A stretch of DNA of 64,000 bases from Haberlea rhodopensis (lineage: Eukaryota > Streptophyta > Magnoliopsida > Lamiales > Gesneriaceae): assembly GCA_907163345.1 (NCBI GenBank), contig CAJQUN010000226.1, forward strand, positions 124,001-188,000, written 5' to 3'. A program made the translations under genes and the position numbers. Below the pieces are notes generated by a model that worked only from the letters and a program-made list of their open reading frames with translations, ran no database searches and was not told the DNA's origin. Positions within the stretch are counted from its first letter, which is position 1. Every line of letters starts with the position of its first letter. Shown piece after piece: positions 54,621 to 64,000 of the stretch.

Positions 54621-55414
54621 TTATGTTTGGTTTCATTTTGGGTAAGTGCATGCGATTTCGAGGGCGAAATCTTATAAGTCGGGAGTATTGTTATATCCCC
54701 GAAATAATTAATTGCAATTTGGGCATTAATTATGTTATGTGATTATTTATGGTGATAATTGAATTATGTGTTAGAATTAATTATCTTGGTGAAAAGCCTA
54801 GTCACATGGTAGGTGTGACCCTGTGGTGCATTTCAGGGTGCATGTTATACATGTTGAAAAATTGGGGGTTATTATGGTTTAATTATGGTGGTCGATAATT
54901 ATTTGGTAAATCATGGATTTAATTGAGATTTTGGTGCATTTTGGTAAATTGCTTATAAAATATCATGTTGTGGTATTTTATACACCATGTTAATTGTTGG
55001 GGTATAATTTTAATTATAACATTTAAACCCATTACCCCATCACATTTTACAATCCCCAATTACTCTCCCAACCCTAACCCATTTCCACCATTTTCGATTT
55101 TGGCATTAAAGTGGAGGAGAAATCCTTGCAAAAGCTTTGTTTTTGGGATTATTGGTAGGATTTGGAGTCCATAAGAGGTATGGATACCTCCTTGGTGTTT
55201 TAATGGAGTTTGGTTTGGATTTGAAATGGTTTTGGAGTTTCTAAAATGGGTTTGTTTTGGGTTGGTATGGTTTTTGGTTGGATGTTAAATTTTTGGTTGT
55301 TTAAAGGTGTTTGTTGAAGGTTTATAGTGTTTTTATGTTATTGGTTTGTTGGTGTAAGTGTTGGTGAAGATGGGGAAGAAATTTTGGAGCCAAAACGATG
55401 ATTTTCATAACCCA

Positions 55415-55613
55415 GGCAGCGGCGATGGATCGCCCGAAGCGAGCGGTCGATCGCACGCAACCAGTGCGCTCCAGAAGCATTTGGCGATCGATCGGTGGAG
55501 CTGGCGATCGATAGCGCCAAATGTGGCGATCGATCGCCGAGAGTAGAAAAACTTGGCAGCGGGCAGTGTGATCTAGCGATCGATCGGGGCCTTGCGGCGA
55601 TCGATCGCGAGAC
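55415..55613. repeat. GATCGATC palindrome cluster in 3' LTR
   Basis: Sites near 55421, 55444, 55483, 55503, 55524, 55577 and 55597; several have single substitutions compared with the 5' LTR. Confidence 0.93.
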
Positions 55614-55979
55614 ACAGAAAAATGAGTTTTTGATATTTTTGTGGAATTTTTTGATATTGAACTATTATTGGCTCCTAATATTGGTTTGTGTGAATGTGTA
55701 GAACCATCCCAGGTGGCCACACAGCCTAGGAGATAAAGTCCATCACACACCACATTTTGGAACTAAGGTATGAGACGTACGGGCATCGGACGGTAAAACG
55801 TATTTATACGCATTGAATTGGTTATGCATTATGGTTGCACACATGGAATTATTTTGCATTGTGGTTGCATACATGGTCTTGGTTATGCATCATGGTTGCA
55901 TACATGGGTTGAATATGCATTGTGGTTGCATGTGTATATTGGATGCATTGGTGCATGTGATTGTGAGTCGAGATTATAT

Positions 55980-56190
55980 TCCAGTGATGAAGAATACTTG
56001 CCGCCTTCATGTCGAAGCGATGATAGAATAGTTGTCGTTGTCATATTATAGCGATGAAGAATATTTGCCGCAAATATGTCAAAGCGATGGATCATTCCGC
56101 TGTCATATTACTATTGCGAGGGATATTATGCCGCTAATATGTTCAAGCGAGGTGTATTAATGCCGCTGTCATGTAAACGCGAGAGGTATT
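55980..56190. repeat. GCCGCT...AGCGA hairpin array in 3' LTR
   Basis: Counterpart of 49205-49455. One unit (GTTGTCGTTGTCATATTATAGCG) has lost pairing on one arm. Confidence 0.8.
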
Positions 56191-56722
56191 ATGCCACTGA
56201 TATAATAAGACTGAAAATGGCCATTGGTATATATGGAATGGATGCATGTCATGACATACATTATTGGTATTATAATCCATTGATCTTGATTGTGGTATAA
56301 GGACAACCAAAGGGAGCATTTAAATGTATTAAATACAAGAAGTGAATCTTATTTACGGTTTATGCATTCGAATTGCAATCATATTATTGTGAATATGATA
56401 TATATGCATGCTCATGGTTTTGGGGTTGTTCCTGTAGGTACTTTTGGGCTGACGGGCTAAGGCGGGTTGATGCGGTGAGCCAGTGAGGAGTGCTTTTGGC
56501 ATAGCAGGCTTAATTCTTTTGTATAGTCTCTACTCTAGGAGTAGTGTAAAACTATACGATTAACATTCAATTGGTTCGGAATGTAATTAATCCCTTTTGG
56601 AAATTTTATTTTGGCCTGTAATCTTAACGGCTCAAGGCCTCAACATGAACCTTATATTCTTAGATGCATGTTTAGCTCTATTTACGCCTTTAATCCGCAC
56701 TTAAGGAACTAGGGTCCTTACA

Positions 56723-56727
56723 CAGGC
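56723..56727 (+). repeat. Target-site duplication CAGGC (right)
   Basis: Matches 47944-47948. Confidence 0.95.
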
Positions 56728-56949
56728 TGTCCTTTTTGCTGTTCCACTGAGCAAGCTGTTAAAGTCCATGTATATTGAGCTGGGGAAATCTTCGGCACTC
56801 ATTCCGTTCAAAGTCATCAATCCCAAAGGACTGGCTCTGTTACGATCCAAAAGTGCTCCCCCAACTCCCACTGATTTATTGATCGTCAAGATGGAGGTTG
56901 GTGCAGAATAGGCTGCAGCGAAGAAGACACGGGCTAAGCGAAAACTGGT
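56728..56949 (+). pseudogene. Extra copia ORF, C-terminal part
   Basis: Continues the frame from 47948: VLFAVPLSKLLKSMYIELG, SALIPFKVINPKGLALLRSK. A TAG at 56909 is followed in frame by a basic stretch (AAAKKTRAKRKL), suggesting that the stop is a later mutation and the original protein had a basic, nuclear-signal-like region. It is cut at 56949 by an inverted F1 LTR. Confidence 0.6.
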
Positions 56950-58622
56950 TGTAAGGCCTCTCTACCTTAAATGCGGATTAGAGGCATAAATAGAGCTAAG
57001 CATGCATAAATCAGAGTATAAAGTTCGTGTTGATGCCTTGAGCTATTAGAATTACAGTGCCAAAATAAAATTTCCAAAAGGATTAATTACATTCCCAGCT
57101 AAATGAATGTTAATCCTATAGTTTTACACTACTCCTAGAGTAGAGACGGTACAAAAGAACCCTGCCATCCTATACCAAAAAAGCACTCCTCACCAGCTCA
57201 CCGCATCAACCCGATCCTTAGCTCTTCATGCCAAAAGTACCTACATGTACAACCCCAAACCATGATCATATAATAATCACAATCATACCAACAAGATTAT
57301 GATATAAAATGCATAACCATAAATACAAATCACTTCCTGTAATATATGCACTTAAAAAGCTTCCTTTGGTTGTCCCTCTACCACAAGCATAATCAATAGA
57401 TTATAATGCCAATAATGTATGTCATGACATGCACCAGTTCCATCAATGCGAATAGGCAATTTTCAAGTCTTATTATATCAGTGACATAATACCCCTCGCG
57501 TTGACATGACAGCAGCATTAATACACCCGCTTCGACAATACCAGCGTCAATAATATCCCTCGCTATAATATGACAGCGGCCTGTTCTTCGCTTCTACATA
57601 TTAGCGGCAAATATTATCTCATCGCTACGCCATGAAGGCAGCAAGTATTCTTCATCACTGGAATATAATCTCGACTTACAATCACATGCACCAAGGCATT
57701 CCATGTGTGTATGCAATCATAATGCATCAACCAATATGTGTATGCAACCATAATGAATAACCCAACAAATATATGCAACCAAATTGCATAATCCAATACG
57801 TAAAAATACATTTTACCGTCCGATGTACGTACGTCTCACTACGTACCTTTGTTCCAAAAGTGGAGATGTCGTAGGACTTTATCTTGTGTTGCTACTTGGA
57901 TGGTTCTACACAATCACACAAACCAATATTAGAAGCCAATAATAGTCCGATACCAAAAATCCCACAAAAATAACCAAAATTTCCATTTTTGGTGACTCGC
58001 AATCGATCGCGAGATCACACTGCCAAAGCCATCAACATTCTATCTTCTGCGATCGATCGCCAAGTTTGGCGCGGTCGATCGCGAGACCCACCGATCAATC
58101 GCCCAAACTTGACGATCGATCGCAAAATGCTGTTGTTCGCTACTGCTTGTGCGCGATCGATTGCCGCGATCTGCAACCAGAAAAATCACCATTTTTTCAC
58201 GTTAAACTTTCCCCAATCCATACCAACTCAAATACCAATCCAACAACAACATCAAAACATCATAAACCTTCAATATAAACACTAATAACACCAAAATCCA
58301 ACACCCAACCAAATACATCACATTCCCAAAATCAAACCCTTTTCAAATCCCTAAACACAAACCCATTTCAAACACAAACATAATAAACCACATAAGGAGA
58401 GATTAATACCACTTTAGGCTTCAAATCCTACCAAGAAATCCAACAAGGTTTGCAAAGTTTTCTCCTCCTTCTCCTAGCAAGAGGCGATTTTTGGGTTTGG
58501 GGATTGAGGGTTGAGAGTTTTTTCAATTAAGAGTGGTGGGTTAAAGAGGAAATGGGGGTATAAGTGTTGGGGTTTAAAATAACATGGAACCCCATCAATT
58601 AGCATGATGTATAAAATATTCC
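56950..58622 (-). mobile_element. F1 LTR (minus strand), 5' truncated
   Basis: In element orientation it ends GGCCTTACA at 56950 and runs back through the same modules as the other F1 LTRs: acceptor-like ATGTAG/GTACTTTTG (57238), a hairpin array (57480-57665), donor-like AAAG/GTACGTAG (57848), GTGTAG/AACCATCC (57908), palindromes (57990-58165) and a C/T-rich leader. About 270 bp of the LTR start are missing at 58622, where an inverted copy of an LTR 3' end begins. No PBS to the left, so it is a solo LTR. Confidence 0.8.
57990..58165. repeat. GATCGATC palindrome cluster (minus-strand LTR)
   Basis: Sites near 57999, 58050, 58071, 58092, 58112 and 58152, many with one substitution (caatcgatcgcg, gcggtcgatcgcg, gcgatcgattgcc). 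Confidence 0.9.
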
Positions 58623-58911
58623 TTACATGGGCATAAAGGGGGCTAAGGTCGGGTTGACGCAGTGAGCTAGCAAGGAGGGTTTTGATATAGAAGCTGAGAT
58701 TCTTTTGTATAGTTTCTACTCTAGGAGTAGTGTAAATCTATAGGATTTAACATTCATTTTGTTAGGAATGTAATTAATCCATTTGGAAGTAATTATCTTG
58801 CCATGTAATCCTCAATGCTCAAGGCCTCAATACGAAATTTTTATACTCTGATAATATACTTTAGCTCTACTTATGTCCTTATTTTACACTTAAGGAACTA
58901 CGGCCCTTACA
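58623..58911 (+). mobile_element. F1 LTR 3'-end fragment, opposite orientation
   Basis: About 289 bp corresponding to the last part of an F1 LTR (ACATGGGCATAAAGGGGGCTAAGG...CGGCCCTTACA). Together with 56950-58622 it forms a unit that begins TGTAAGG and ends CCTTACA, with about 290-bp inverted ends. The 5-bp flanks (CTGGT and TAAAG) do not match. Confidence 0.8.
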
Positions 58912-59403
58912 TAAAGTATCATGAATAGTCTGATATGAGGCCCTATTTTTGAGATATATGGTAGGGAGACTGATAGGGTAGGTCAAAATGTATTCAAAGA
59001 TGGTAAAATCGAGTTTCTATAAAAGTCAGGATTCTGGGACCGATCGACCGCTGCTGGCTAGCGATCGATCGCTAGTTTTTTTTTTTCAAAATTTCTGCGA
59101 GAGCGATCGATCGCTCCAAATTACCGATCTATGGCTAGGTGCGAATTTTTGTTGCTGAAACTTTTGTCCGAGGCGCGATCATTCTCCTCTTTTTAGACGA
59201 TGGGTCGCGTTTCTTAGTCCACTTCCCTTATTAACTCCAATGCATTTCCTGATTTGTATTCGCCATTATTAGCTTGATTTCTTTGATTCCACCTACATTC
59301 ACACAATAATTCGATAAAGTAACAGATATATCAAATTAACAATCAAAACATACCTAATAATTGACAATTAAATCCACTAAACGTGTCTTTTCTAGCCACA
59401 TCA
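58912..59403 (-). mobile_element. Truncated LTR of an older Athila-lineage element
   Basis: In element orientation it starts TGATGTGGCTAGAAAAG at 59403 and is cut at 58912. Contains GCGATCGATCGC at 59061 and 59103, with outer bases extending the palindromes (CTA...TAG and GA...TC). It is adjacent to a polypurine tract at 59404. Confidence 0.75.
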
Positions 59404-59741
59404 AATTCCCTCATACTTAATCTTTACCCGACCTTGAGTAAATCAGATAAAACTAAAATCTTTTTGTGGCTCATAGTTTCATAACAAACAATCTTGTCCT
59501 CACTTTAAGGCCTCAACAATCATAAATATGCACATCAATAAAAGGCGCTAAAAAGTGAACGTGCGTATGTGGTCATAAACAAGTGCCATTTACATATTAT
59601 AGATCCAATTAATGTAAACCCACAATATCTCAAGTTGTACACGAATACAAGTATAAGCTCACTTGCACACTCTTCTCCACTATCTTAGCCACTTGCAAAC
59701 ACAAATCAAATAGGTCTTAACTAGCTTGTAGCTTGGCCTAG
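59404..59741 (-). mobile_element. 3' internal end of the older Athila-lineage element
   Basis: Polypurine-like TTAAGTATGAGGGAATT next to 59404, then non-coding sequence homologous to 61284-61675 (agcttgtagcttggcctag). It is cut at 59741 by the younger related element. Confidence 0.7.
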
Positions 59742-61283
59742 TGGTAGCGTTTATCGCGTACGCCCAAATTAACCCTCTCAAGTTAATAACAGTAATGAAT
59801 GTAGTAGCGTGAGTAGGGATCGATCCCACGAGGAAGGTTATATCTTTGTGTTAACTTATGCAAACAAAAATAAAAAGGGGTTTTGAAGTCAAAGTAATAA
59901 TACTACGATGCAAAATTAAACTAATATGCAACATTATCTAGATGAATTAACTTATGAGAAAAGTGCGATTCTCGGTTTTCGGTTAACTTTACAATTGGCG
60001 TTTACTATCTCGATCATCGATCTTCACAAATGGTTCAATTTCCATATGAATATTCATCGTGGACGTTTAATCCAATAATCAAAGTCCTATCTCACCTTAA
60101 GTTTAGTTAAGTAGCCCAAGCGTTCTAGTTTAACCCTTATCACACAATCAATCAAAATACAAGCGATTAAGATTTAAATCGATGATAGCATATGAACTAG
60201 TGAGATCGATGAATCTAAACAACATAATCCAAGCGTCTATGTTTAATCTAGTCAATTGTTTTCCCTAAGAATTTAACAAACTCACAAACGGAATTTAATC
60301 AATCTTAGTTGCTTCGTAAATTAGAGGGATCAAACGATTCCGTATTTGGTATCTAATTTAGCTTTAAATTGTATGAACAATAGCTAGGTGATCAGTCCAA
60401 CAATCATGCATAACAATTATGACAATCAAATCAGAAAAAACAATTGATACTCAATGCAAATCAACAATCAAAACTTATCTCACAAGAATCGTAAACATCC
60501 AATGTATCGTTTTCCTCAACCGAGAATCACAAAAGTATTTAGCTACTCATAACTAGATTAACAACAATCAAAATTAATCTAAAAAACATCAAATTAATAG
60601 GAGAAGAAAGAGTTACTAAAAGGGATCACGATTCCGGCTTGTCGATTCCGGTTCCGTTCTTCGTTGTTTTTGAAGAAAACTTGAAAGAAAATTAATCTAA
60701 AATCTCAAATTATTCTAAGAGTCTGAAAAACTATCAAAAACTCAATAATCTCGAGTTATGGGGGTTGGTGGCTGATAAAATAGGTTACAACCTTTTAAAC
60801 ATGGTAAAAGACCTAATTTCCTTATTTCCGGACTCCTCGGCGATCGATCGCCTTGAATGTGGCGATCGATCGCTGCATTATTTTTTCGGAAAAACCCTTG
60901 AGGCGATCGATCGCTATAAAGTGGCGATCGATCGCCGAGCTCTAGTAGACTTTGGCGATCGATCGCCCCTTCTTCGCGATCGATCGCTGGCTCTTCAAAT
61001 TTGATGTAAATGTTTCTGTCCATAGACGATCGATTGCCTCTTCCGGGCGATCGATTGCCACCTCCAAAATTACATTTTTGCCCTTTTCTTGATCAACTTT
61101 GAGTCCTTGTCATGTCAATGTCCCTTCTTGGTCTTTACACATCGTTTTTAGCTCGTTTTCTTCGATTGTACCTACAATTACACAAATATACGATTAGGTA
61201 GCATACGTATCAAATTATCTATCAAAACCTACCAAATCGTAGACAATTAAGCACTCAAGATGTGTCTATTTCTAGTCACATCA
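59742..61283 (-). repeat. 3' LTR of younger Athila-lineage element
   Basis: 1542 bp, in element orientation TGATGTGACTAGAAATAG...TAAACGCTACCA. Palindromes at 60840-60987 and two degenerate ones near 61026/61046. The sequence ggtagcgtttatcgcgtacg at 59743-59762 marks the U5 end. The candidate target duplication CCTAG (59737-59741) cannot be checked because the 5' LTR lies outside the window. Confidence 0.85.
60840..60987. repeat. Six GCGATCGATCGC palindromes in Athila LTR
   Basis: Perfect 12-mers at 60840, 60862, 60903, 60924, 60955 and 60976, spaced 22, 41, 21, 31 and 21. This is almost the spacing seen in the F1 LTR at 11741 (22, 41, 22, 31, 20), although the two LTR families are otherwise unrelated. 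Confidence 0.95.
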
Positions 61284-62706
61284 AACTCCCCCATACTTAC
61301 TCTTTACTCGACCTCGAGTAAACAAATAAAACTACAATATTTTTGTTCGGCTCATAGGTTCATAACAAAGCAACTTGTCCTCACTTTAATTCCTCAGCAA
61401 TTTTAACATGCATAATAGTGAACGGCGGTGAAAAGTTAACAGTGGAACAAGTTCAATCCCTAAACATTTCTTACCCAACGAAGTAGTGAACGTGTGTGCG
61501 TGGTCATAAACAAGTGTTGTGTACAAATTATAGATCCAAAATATGCAAAGCCATAATAGTTCAAGTCATAAACTAACACAAGTATAAGCTCACTTGCACA
61601 CTCTTCTCCACTATCTTAGCTACTTTGCAAACACAAATCAAGTAGGTCTTTATTAGCTTGTAGCTTGGCCTAGGTATTGGCTTATGAAGAAAGGGTAAGG
61701 ATATTCAAACAAGAGAGTATGATGAAATGCACACTAAAAGCTTCTCTTCTTGCATGAATTTCTCAACTTTGTTCTTTTTCACAAGGTTTATTTCAACACT
61801 TTGCTTCTTTTGTGCCTTGGCTCCCCTTGAAGTCATATTTTTATCTATTTTTTTCAAGGCATCCCTTTTTCGTTCATGTATTCCATTCTTTTGACAATTA
61901 AGCTCACAAAAATACTTCAAAGATTCCCAAGTGCATTTGAATGAAATACATCATACTCCCTTAAAAGGTATGGATTAAAATCACATTTAGGCTTAAAGGG
62001 TAGGATGATAAGCTAGTCAAGAAATGTTGAATGGGGGTCTTTAGTATGCTTAGCATACTACCATTCTTTTACATTTAAGGCTCAAAATAGGTACTAGAGA
62101 ATGATTTTGTTTATATGGTAGGCTTGAAAGGCTCAAACGCATCAAAGATCGCCTATATCATTTTCATGTTTGCAAGTAGTCTAGACATACGCCTCAAAGA
62201 GCATGTAGTTAAGTTCTAGCATGTATTAGAGACTTCTTAAGACTATTACAAAGTTCACACAATCTTCACTAAGCTATGCACACTTCACAAGCCATGACAA
62301 TAATGTGCTCAAAATATTCAACTTACTAAGTTAAAGTACACTTTGCATTAGAGTTCAAAGTGTTCGAAAGTTAACAATTCACCTATGTTCAAAAGCATGC
62401 ATGATATCAATTAGGTTTCATCATGGGCTAGTGATTCTAAGCATGTGTTCATTACTAACTATGAGCTCAAAATTTTAAATTTTTCGATTTTTTTGTATTT
62501 TTGCAATAAGAAAAACAATAACACACTACTAATCCCTCCCCCATACTTAAATCTTACATTGTCCCCAATGTAAGATAAAAAAGACAAGAAGAGAGAAAAG
62601 TTTAAACTAAAAAGTAATAAAAATAAAAGGGTAAAAGGGAAACTAACTCGTTGCCTCCCAAGCAGCGCCTCTGTTTAACGTCGGTGGCCCGACGCCAGTT
62701 CATTGA
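61284..62706 (-). other. Non-coding 3' region of the younger Athila element
   Basis: Polypurine tract AAGTATGGGGGAGTT beside 61284, with a TTTACTCGAGGTCGAGTAAAG-like inverted motif next to it. An internal polypurine-like motif is at 62540-62575, and the TTGCCTCCCAAGCAGCGCC motif (62654) marks the end of the coding part. The 71-codon lysine-rich frame at 61705-61920 has no recognisable family. Confidence 0.65.
62540..62575 (-). other. Internal polypurine-like motif
   Basis: In element sense CTTACATTGGGGACAATGTAAGAT, then TTAAGTATGGGGGAGGG. It shares position and layout with 19467 and 25641. Confidence 0.55.
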
Positions 62707-64000
62707 TCACGTGATGCTTGGTGGATCTTCAAGACCCACTTCTCCTTCTTTGGCGGCATGGAAACCTTCATAGTATGGTTTCAGTCTATGTCCGTTTACC
62801 TTGAATGTTTTATCTTTTGCTAGGCTTTGGATTTCAACTGCACCATGTGGAAAAACAGCAGTTACTATAAAAGGTCCAACCCATCGAGAACGTAGTTTAC
62901 CTGGAAAGAGACGAAGGAGGGAAAGGTAGAGGACTTTTTGACCAACGACAAATTCCTTCCTCAAGATTATCTTGTCATGAAATGTCTTCGTTTTTTCTTT
63001 GTAAAGCTTTGCACTTTCATACGCATCATTGTGGATCTCTTCTAATTCTTGCAATTGCAGCTTTCTATGTTCCCCGCTCTTGTCCATAGCCATGTTTAGG
63101 TGTTTGATGGCCCAAAATGCTCAATGCTCCAACTCTACAGGCAAATGACAGGGTTTACCAAAGATTAGTCTATAAGGAGACATACCTATTGGCGTTTTGT
63201 ATGCCGTTCGATAAGCCCATAGTGCATCGTCTAGTCTCAAGCTCCAATCCTTTCTAGTGGGATTCACAGTTTTTTCCAAGATAGATTTGATTTCTCGATT
63301 TGAGACTTCAGCTTGTCCATTTGTTTGCGGATGGTAGGCGGTGGACACCTTGTGTGTCACATGGTACTTCTTTAATAGACTCTCCACCGTCCTGTTGCAA
63401 AAATGGGCACCTCGATCACTTATGATTGCTCTTGGAGTCCCAAACCTAGAGAAAATGTTATGCTTTATAAAACCTGCAACCACTTTCGAATCATCAGTAC
63501 GGGTGGCTAAAGCTTCCACCCATTTCGACACATAATCCACAGCAAGTAAAATGTAAATGTGGCCAAAAGATTGTGGAAATGGTCCCATGAAGTCGATGCC
63601 CCATACATCAAATATTTCACAATAAAGTATGGGTTGTTGGGGCATCTCATTTCGTCGAGATATGTTGCCTGTCTTTTGACACTCATGGCACGATTTGCAG
63701 AAATTATATGCATCATGAAACAAAGTTGGCCAAAAGAATCCACATTCTAATACTTTGTGTGCCGTTCTTTTGGCTCCAAAGTGGCCACCAACCTCATGGG
63801 AATGACAAAAATGGAGTATAGAAGATACCTCATTGTCCGGAATGCAACGCCTGATGACTTGATCCGCACAATGTTTCCATAAGTATGGCTCATCCCAAAC
63901 ATAATACTTGGCGTCGCTTCGAATTTTCCCGCGTTGATTCCTATTCAATCCATTACGAAAAGTGTTAGTGGCCAAAAAATTAGCAATACCTGCATACCAT
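62707..64000 (-). pseudogene. Athila-lineage pol: integrase, 5' end beyond the window
   Basis: The frame is open to the window edge (YAGIANFLATN... before 63975). Zinc-binding HHCC: FCHSHEVGGHFGAKRT ... CKSCHECQKTG. Catalytic residues: WGIDFMGPFP (Asp), IISDRGAHFCNR (Asp) and SNREIKSILEKTV (Glu), then WAYRTAYKTPIGMSPY. A single TGA (63124) replaces the usual Arg of the VELEHRAYWA motif. The frame then continues as AFWAIKHLN..., GEHRKLQLQELEEIHNDAYE and FPGKLRSRWVGPFIV (GPY/F module) to the stop at 62707. Apart from that TGA the integrase looks intact. Confidence 0.9.

Larger units (their letters stand above)
47949..56722 (+). mobile_element. Complete Ty3/gypsy element, Tekay/Del (chromovirus) type, F1 LTRs
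   Basis: 8774 bp with two ~2.03-kb LTRs, PBS, one gag-pol region in the order gag-PR-RT-RH-INT-chromodomain, and perfect CAGGC duplications. The order RT-RH before INT is that of Ty3/gypsy; the C-terminal EEATWETEWHM motif marks the chromodomain end typical of Del/Tekay. It inserted into the copia extra ORF. A deletion, a one-base insertion, a stop and a late frameshift make it non-autonomous. Confidence 0.95.
54689..56722 (+). repeat. 3' LTR of the Tekay element
   Basis: 2034 bp, TGTTATATCCCC...GGTCCTTACA, closely similar to the 5' LTR. One palindrome region differs (near 55494-55537 an extra site and a small rearrangement). It keeps CCTGTAG/GTACTTTTG (56437), which the 5' LTR has lost. Confidence 0.95.

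Noticed and set aside
63341..63750. Plus-strand frames opposite the Athila integrase
   Set aside because: Antisense shadows of the well-conserved minus-strand integrase.

Overview
The window reads as nuclear DNA of a eudicot plant: AT-rich, with almost no host genes and packed with nested LTR retrotransposons whose primer-binding sites match plant initiator-Met tRNA (TGGTATCAGAGC) or the Athila-type PBS (TGGCGCCGTTGCC-like). One intact single-exon host gene is visible, a secreted S-protein homologue (plant self-incompatibility S1 family, minus strand, 7578-8015). A copia-associated extra ORF (47386-56949) resembles, from memory, ORFs seen in Lamiales such as Dorcoceras. That makes an asterid/Lamiales origin my weak best guess.

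Layout. 1-2431 (-): retroelement leader and a long hairpin minisatellite. 2432-5019 (-): a 2.6 kb LTR (family F2). 6130-7294: two 431-bp LTRs in inverted orientation. 7578-8015: the S1-like gene. About 9043-9569: a decayed, possibly MULE-like coding relic. 11004-23609: a Ty3/gypsy Tekay/Del-type element (LTR family F1) without most of gag, interrupted by a solo F1 LTR (14080-16377, TSD CTTTC) and a non-autonomous Athila-like element on the minus strand (16494-22390, TSD GGAGC). 23610-43283: a 17.9-kb inverted block and its edges, described below. 43289-46670: copia pol; 46671-56949: copia downstream ORF. 47949-56722: a complete Tekay/Del element (TSD CAGGC) sitting inside that ORF. 56950-58911: a chimeric F1 LTR. 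58912-64000: two Athila-lineage elements on the minus strand, one inside the other, the younger carrying an integrase that runs off the right edge.

The best-supported structural result is an inversion with breakpoints at about 24150/24151 and 42023/42024. Four independent signs agree. (i) An Athila-like 3' LTR is split into 24151-24382 and 42024-43283. (ii) That element's target duplication reappears as GGTTT (30337-30341) and AAACC (43284-43288). (iii) An F2 solo LTR is split into 23610-24150 and 39707-42023 and has matching TATTT duplications. (iv) A copia element has its LTR and gag on the minus strand (39318 down to 30342) and its pol on the plus strand (43289 onward).

The most unusual sequence biology lies inside the LTRs. 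Unrelated families each carry clusters of 12-16-bp perfect palindromes: GCGATCGATCGC in F1 and one Athila lineage, CTCGATCGATCGAG in another, and AGGCGTAATTACGCCT in the non-autonomous element. F1-type LTRs also carry tandem arrays of small hairpins, two of them with a 59-bp period, whose stems change in a compensatory way while the loops stay constant. Conserved splice-like donor and acceptor motifs bracket both modules. None of the retroelement ORFs appears intact, so the window is a graveyard of elements of several ages rather than an operon-like set of cooperating genes.
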